Source: Eimeria necatrix
Taxonomy: Eukaryota > Apicomplexa > Conoidasida > Eucoccidiorida > Eimeriidae
Assembly: GCF_000499385.1 (NCBI RefSeq)
Contig: NW_013651905.1
Coordinates: 1-11,395, forward strand
DNA: 11,395 nt
Reading direction: 5' to 3'
Shown here one piece after another: positions 8,997 to 11,395 of the stretch; the first letter of the stretch is position 1; each line of letters begins with the position of its first letter. The notes under the pieces are model-generated. The model did no database searches. It had not been told where the DNA came from and saw nothing but the letters and a program-made list of their open reading frames with translations. A program made the position numbers and the translations under genes.

Positions 8997-9098
8997 TGCA
9001 TGCCAACTGCACGGAACGCTCCAATGCAACAGAAGTTTTGCATAACGGAGGATAAACTTACTCCAAACGATAAATAGTACTGTATGCTTTTGCATGCA
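8997..9098. promoter_or_regulatory. Two TGCATGC motifs upstream of the secreted-protein candidate
   Basis: TGCATGC lies at 8997-9003 and the palindrome TGCATGCA at 9091-9098, that is about 262 and 167 bases before the ATG at 9265. In coccidian genomes this motif is a recognised upstream promoter element bound by AP2-type factors. Two copies within 300 bases of a candidate start agree with a promoter here. No TATA box is claimed. Confidence 0.35.
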
Positions 9099-9150
9099 CA
9101 CTTGTTTCAGTAATATAACGAGTAAATTTTTGCAGGACAACCGTGTAGCT

Positions 9151-9256
9151 GTGAGCGTGACTCGCCGCCGTCATGAGCAACGACCGAGCTCCCATATCGA
9201 TCCGCACTTTAGTTTAATTTTTCACTTAATTATATTCCTTTTTTCTATCTTTCTAG
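9151..9256 (+). other. Candidate GT-AG intron in the 5' leader
   Basis: A strong donor-like GTGAGC (9151-9156) and an acceptor with a pyrimidine-rich run (about 9236-9254, ending TTTCTAG at 9250-9256) bound 106 bases. The acceptor lies eight bases before the ATG at 9265. Another acceptor-like TTTTTGCAG ends at 9135, which would leave a small leader exon at 9136-9150. If it is spliced, the longer reading frame open from 9094 is not the protein, and 9265 is the natural start. This rests on sequence pattern only. Confidence 0.3.
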
Positions 9257-9264
9257 CATTAAAG

Positions 9265-9687
9265 ATGCCTCGTATATTCTTGATTGCGCTTCCCTGCCTG
9301 CCGTTTGTAGCAAATGCCACACAAGGCCTTTCGAGTCAGAAGTCTTCTCCAGCCATCACTTTCAGTCAGACGGAAACTGAGTGCAGGTCGAAATACCAGG
9401 GGCCATATTCACCGAAAACGAAAAGAGAGTGCAGCAGAATGGTGACCGCGACGATCTCGCTGACTCTCACGTTCGCCCTGATATATCTGGTCTTAAGGTG
9501 CTTCGACGCCGTAAGATCGAAGAACGCAACCATCTATGGATCCTCCCCACGGAATCTCGCTTCTGGAGGCGACGCTCCATGCCTTGTATGTCTTTGTCAG
9601 CAAAGTGACCGGGCAAAGCGTGTTAGTCTGACAGTATTGCTGAGGTTGATACACCAAAGGATTGAAAGTCCAGGGGCACTGATATAA
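9265..9687 (+). CDS. Candidate small secreted/membrane protein, 140 residues
   Basis: The frame runs from an ATG in AAAGATGCC to a TAA at 9685-9687. Residues 1-18 look like a signal peptide: a short basic start, a hydrophobic core (IFLIALPCLPFV) and an ANA cleavage site. Then come a short, polar extracellular part of about 40 residues with Cys40 and Cys56, one hydrophobic span at about 60-78 (TATISLTLTFALIYLVL), and a basic tail with a Cys cluster (Cys106, 109, 111). The layout suggests a type I surface or secretory-pathway protein. The family is unrecognised. The frame is open from 9094, but the earlier ATG would bury the signal peptide. A GTAAGA donor-like site at 9511 could end a first exon after residue 82. 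The last eight codons lie in the 212-bp tandem repeat. The open length (197 codons) is rarer than chance predicts. Confidence 0.42.
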   Translation: MPRIFLIALPCLPFVANATQGLSSQKSSPAITFSQTETECRSKYQGPYSPKTKRECSRMVTATISLTLTFALIYLVLRCFDAVRSKNATIYGSSPRNLASGGDAPCLVCLCQQSDRAKRVSLTVLLRLIHQRIESPGALI

Positions 9688-9873
9688 TGGTCACTTGGGC
9701 GAAAAGATCGATACATAGCTGTCACTTTCTACGCAGTAGTGATGGCTATGCTCACGCCGGAGTGAGGCGAGTACTCAACCTGGTCCACCGCAGTGTCATC
9801 TTTTTGCACAACTGTTTGACGGCATATTCGGGATAACTGGTCTCTCATCATCCGGTTGCTGCGCAGTAGAGCT
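9662..9873. repeat. 212-bp tandem duplication, copy 1
   Basis: This copy is repeated head to tail at 9874-10085, with three differences in 212 (A9748/T9960, C9800/T10012, T9851/C10063). It starts inside the last codons of the candidate CDS at 9265-9687 and includes its stop. It contains an imperfect stem-loop (9716-9748, TAGC with GCTA at the base, CTAC and GTAG at the tip). Confidence 0.95.
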
Positions 9874-10085
9874 TTGAAAGTCCAGGGGCACTGATATAAT
9901 GGTCACTTGGGCGAAAAGATCGATACATAGCTGTCACTTTCTACGCAGTAGTGATGGCTTTGCTCACGCCGGAGTGAGGCGAGTACTCAACCTGGTCCAC
10001 CGCAGTGTCATTTTTTTGCACAACTGTTTGACGGCATATTCGGGATAACTGGTCTCTCATCACCCGGTTGCTGCGCAGTAGAGCT
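9874..10085. repeat. 212-bp tandem duplication, copy 2
   Basis: This is the second unit, about 98.6% identical to copy 1 by direct comparison. The change at 9960 breaks one pair at the base of the stem-loop (9928-9960). Since 212 is not a multiple of three, any reading frame through one copy shifts in the other. After 10085 the sequence diverges at once. Confidence 0.95.
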
Positions 10086-10249
10086 TCCTTGAGCATTTGC
10101 CGCATAGCGATTGACGAGTAATCAACACACTGCGAACGCGGCAACCACAGAAAAGTGCTCTGGACATTTTTTTTACAGTGTTCGAAAACTATATCCAGAT
10201 TCCAACCATGGAAGTTATTTGACCCAGAGATATCTGGGCCTTTTTGCAA
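9941..10249 (-). CDS. Doubtful open frame or exon, 102 codons, partly in tandem repeat
   Basis: The frame runs from an ATG at 10247-10249 to a TAG at 9941-9943. Its C-terminal half reads like a charged soluble protein (MLKEALLRSNRVMRDQLSR). It covers copy 2 of the 212-bp repeat from its right end. An acceptor-like pyrimidine stretch ending GTTCGCAG (near 10132) could begin a terminal exon. All three base differences between the repeat copies would change the residue (V63M, N80D, K97I), which gives no sign of selection to keep a protein. Family not recognised; chance is likely. Confidence 0.18.
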   Translation of the reverse strand: MQKGPDISGSNNFHGWNLDIVFEHCKKNVQSTFLWLPRSQCVDYSSIAMRQMLKEALLRSNRVMRDQLSRICRQTVVQKNDTAVDQVEYSPHSGVSKAITTA

Positions 10250-10278
10250 ATGCCATTATGACATGCAATATGCGGTAA

Positions 10279-10386
10279 GAGAAGAGTTGGCCTGTAGGGA
10301 CGCAGCGCACGGCAGTTTTGTCAGCAGGAGGCAGGCAGTGTCGTGGCGACTGCAGCGGTTTCGCGCGGTGGGGGTAGGTGTGTGCT
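10279..10386. repeat. Direct repeat, left occurrence of a 1009-bp period
   Basis: These 108 bases recur without a difference at 11288-11395, the last bases of the window. Bases just before both occurrences differ (GGTAA and GTTGT), so 10279 is close to the true left edge of the repeat unit. Confidence 0.95.
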
Positions 10387-11287
10387 GGTGTCCGGTGCTC
10401 TAGAAGCCGCGCGGCGTGTCCCTGACTGTTAACCGCGATAGTCAGTGCAAGCATTGCCACTTTGAAAGTTCACCGCGTGCTGCGTATCTTCAAGAAACGG
10501 TGCAGAATCCTGAGGAGGTGCGTTGCGCATGTTGAGCGCGGCATCACGATATCCAGCGTTGTTCTAGCATGTGTTTTCGTAGACGGTGCAAGGAGAGCGT
10601 TGTTGGCGGCGAGCGTTGCACATCGAATGAAATCGCATGGGGTAGTGCATGAAGTTTGGAACGGTGAGTGGCGTTTTGTCCGGCAGTGGATGGGAGTGGC
10701 AGGCAGCGTGGCGAGGCTTTGGGGAAGGGCGGACCTACACAAGACGCCGCAGCGGTGCTTTTTGTGCGCTGGGGGCTAGGCAGCTCTTTGTAGCAATAGA
10801 TGCGGTGAGACTGGACGGAGCCAGTAGCGGCACAAGAGCGTTTTGCCTGGTTGGCTGGCATTTTGGCTGCGCAGACCGTTTGAAGGTAGCGTAGTGCGTT
10901 GGGGCAGAAGCGTTCAGTATTTGTTTTGAGTGCGTGTTTGGCGCATCAGTGAGTGGTTGGGAGAACTTTGGTATTATTGGAGGTGTTTGTGTTTGATGCG
11001 TGGCTGCTCAAAAGCCTGTGCGTTGCACTTTACATATCCTACCTGTGTTCAAGTAGCGGTCGGCAGACTAGCTCCCTCTATTAGTCGTTGCAGTGGCGTC
11101 GAGCTGCATGCGTTGTCAGGGCGTCGAGGCTGGTAAGAGGCAGCTGCACCTTTGCCGAAGCAGCAGTGGGCGAAGCGCCGTAGTGTTGCGGCGTTAAGCA
11201 CGTGACCACTGAGGTGGGGAATGGCTTGCTTCGGCACGTTCGTCACAAGCGCGAGCAGTTTGTATTTTGTATGTTGATGGGCGTTGT
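10387..11287. other. G-rich block inside the 1009-bp period, no supported gene
   Basis: By hand count, bases 10621-10980 have 139 G and 61 C on the plus strand, a strong strand asymmetry with about 56% G+C. Short opposed open frames (up to 105 codons) overlap and share this biased composition; none has a recognisable domain. One TGCATGC lies at 11105-11111. A non-coding satellite unit or a long non-coding transcript is as likely as a gene. Confidence 0.5.
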
Positions 11288-11395
11288 GAGAAGAGTTGGC
11301 CTGTAGGGACGCAGCGCACGGCAGTTTTGTCAGCAGGAGGCAGGCAGTGTCGTGGCGACTGCAGCGGTTTCGCGCGGTGGGGGTAGGTGTGTGCT
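11288..11395. repeat. Direct repeat, right occurrence, cut by the window end
   Basis: Identical to 10279-10386 and running to the last base, so the repeat probably continues outside. With a 1009-base spacing this suggests a tandem array of long units, a duplicated segment, or an assembly overlap. Confidence 0.95.

Noticed and set aside
9662..10085. 212-bp repeat as a nuclear copy of mitochondrial DNA or a small RNA gene
   Set aside because: No mitochondrial protein or rRNA segment could be recognised in it. The stem-loop is imperfect and one copy weakens it.

Overview
The window looks like a gene-poor, repeat-rich stretch of a small-genome eukaryote. No bacterial gene organisation, Shine-Dalgarno operon, tRNA or rRNA gene was recognised. 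The best guess is a coccidian apicomplexan (the Eimeria, Toxoplasma or Sarcocystis group). The basis is near-balanced base composition without CpG loss, a degenerate CAG/CAA tract, eight copies of TGCATGC (either strand) where about 1.4 are expected by chance, and one candidate secreted membrane protein preceded by what looks like a small GT-AG intron. This is inference; no gene was recognised that fixes the lineage.

Layout. Bases 1-1000 hold a direct duplication: the left copy (1-251) matches 525-1000 but lacks an internal 225 bases. Both copies end in two head-to-tail 69-bp units, and a minus-strand open frame (290-703) overlaps the right copy. Bases 1001-4545 show no convincing gene. Bases 4546-5117 carry two small abutting plus-strand frames of doubtful status. 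Bases 5662-6410 carry protein-like open stretches on the minus strand, broken by three stops, which may be a decayed or spliced gene. Bases 6530-6668 form an imperfect inverted duplication, and 7527-7680 a degenerate CAG/CAA tract. Bases 7681-8996 are mostly featureless apart from two short tandem repeats. Bases 9265-9687 hold the best single gene candidate, a 140-residue protein with a signal peptide and one membrane span. Its last codons enter a 212-bp tandem duplication (9662-10085) with three base differences. From 10279 a G-rich block begins whose first 108 bases reappear exactly at the window end, 1009 bases later. This points to a long tandem repeat, or to a mis-joined assembly.

How the parts work together: no pathway or operon can be read. 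The dominant theme is local duplication at several scales (17, 28, 69, 212, about 524 and 1009 bases, plus one inverted duplication). The open frames are short. By a rough estimate, about one frame of 150 codons or more is expected by chance in a window of this size and composition, so all frames except the one at 9265 should be treated as weak.
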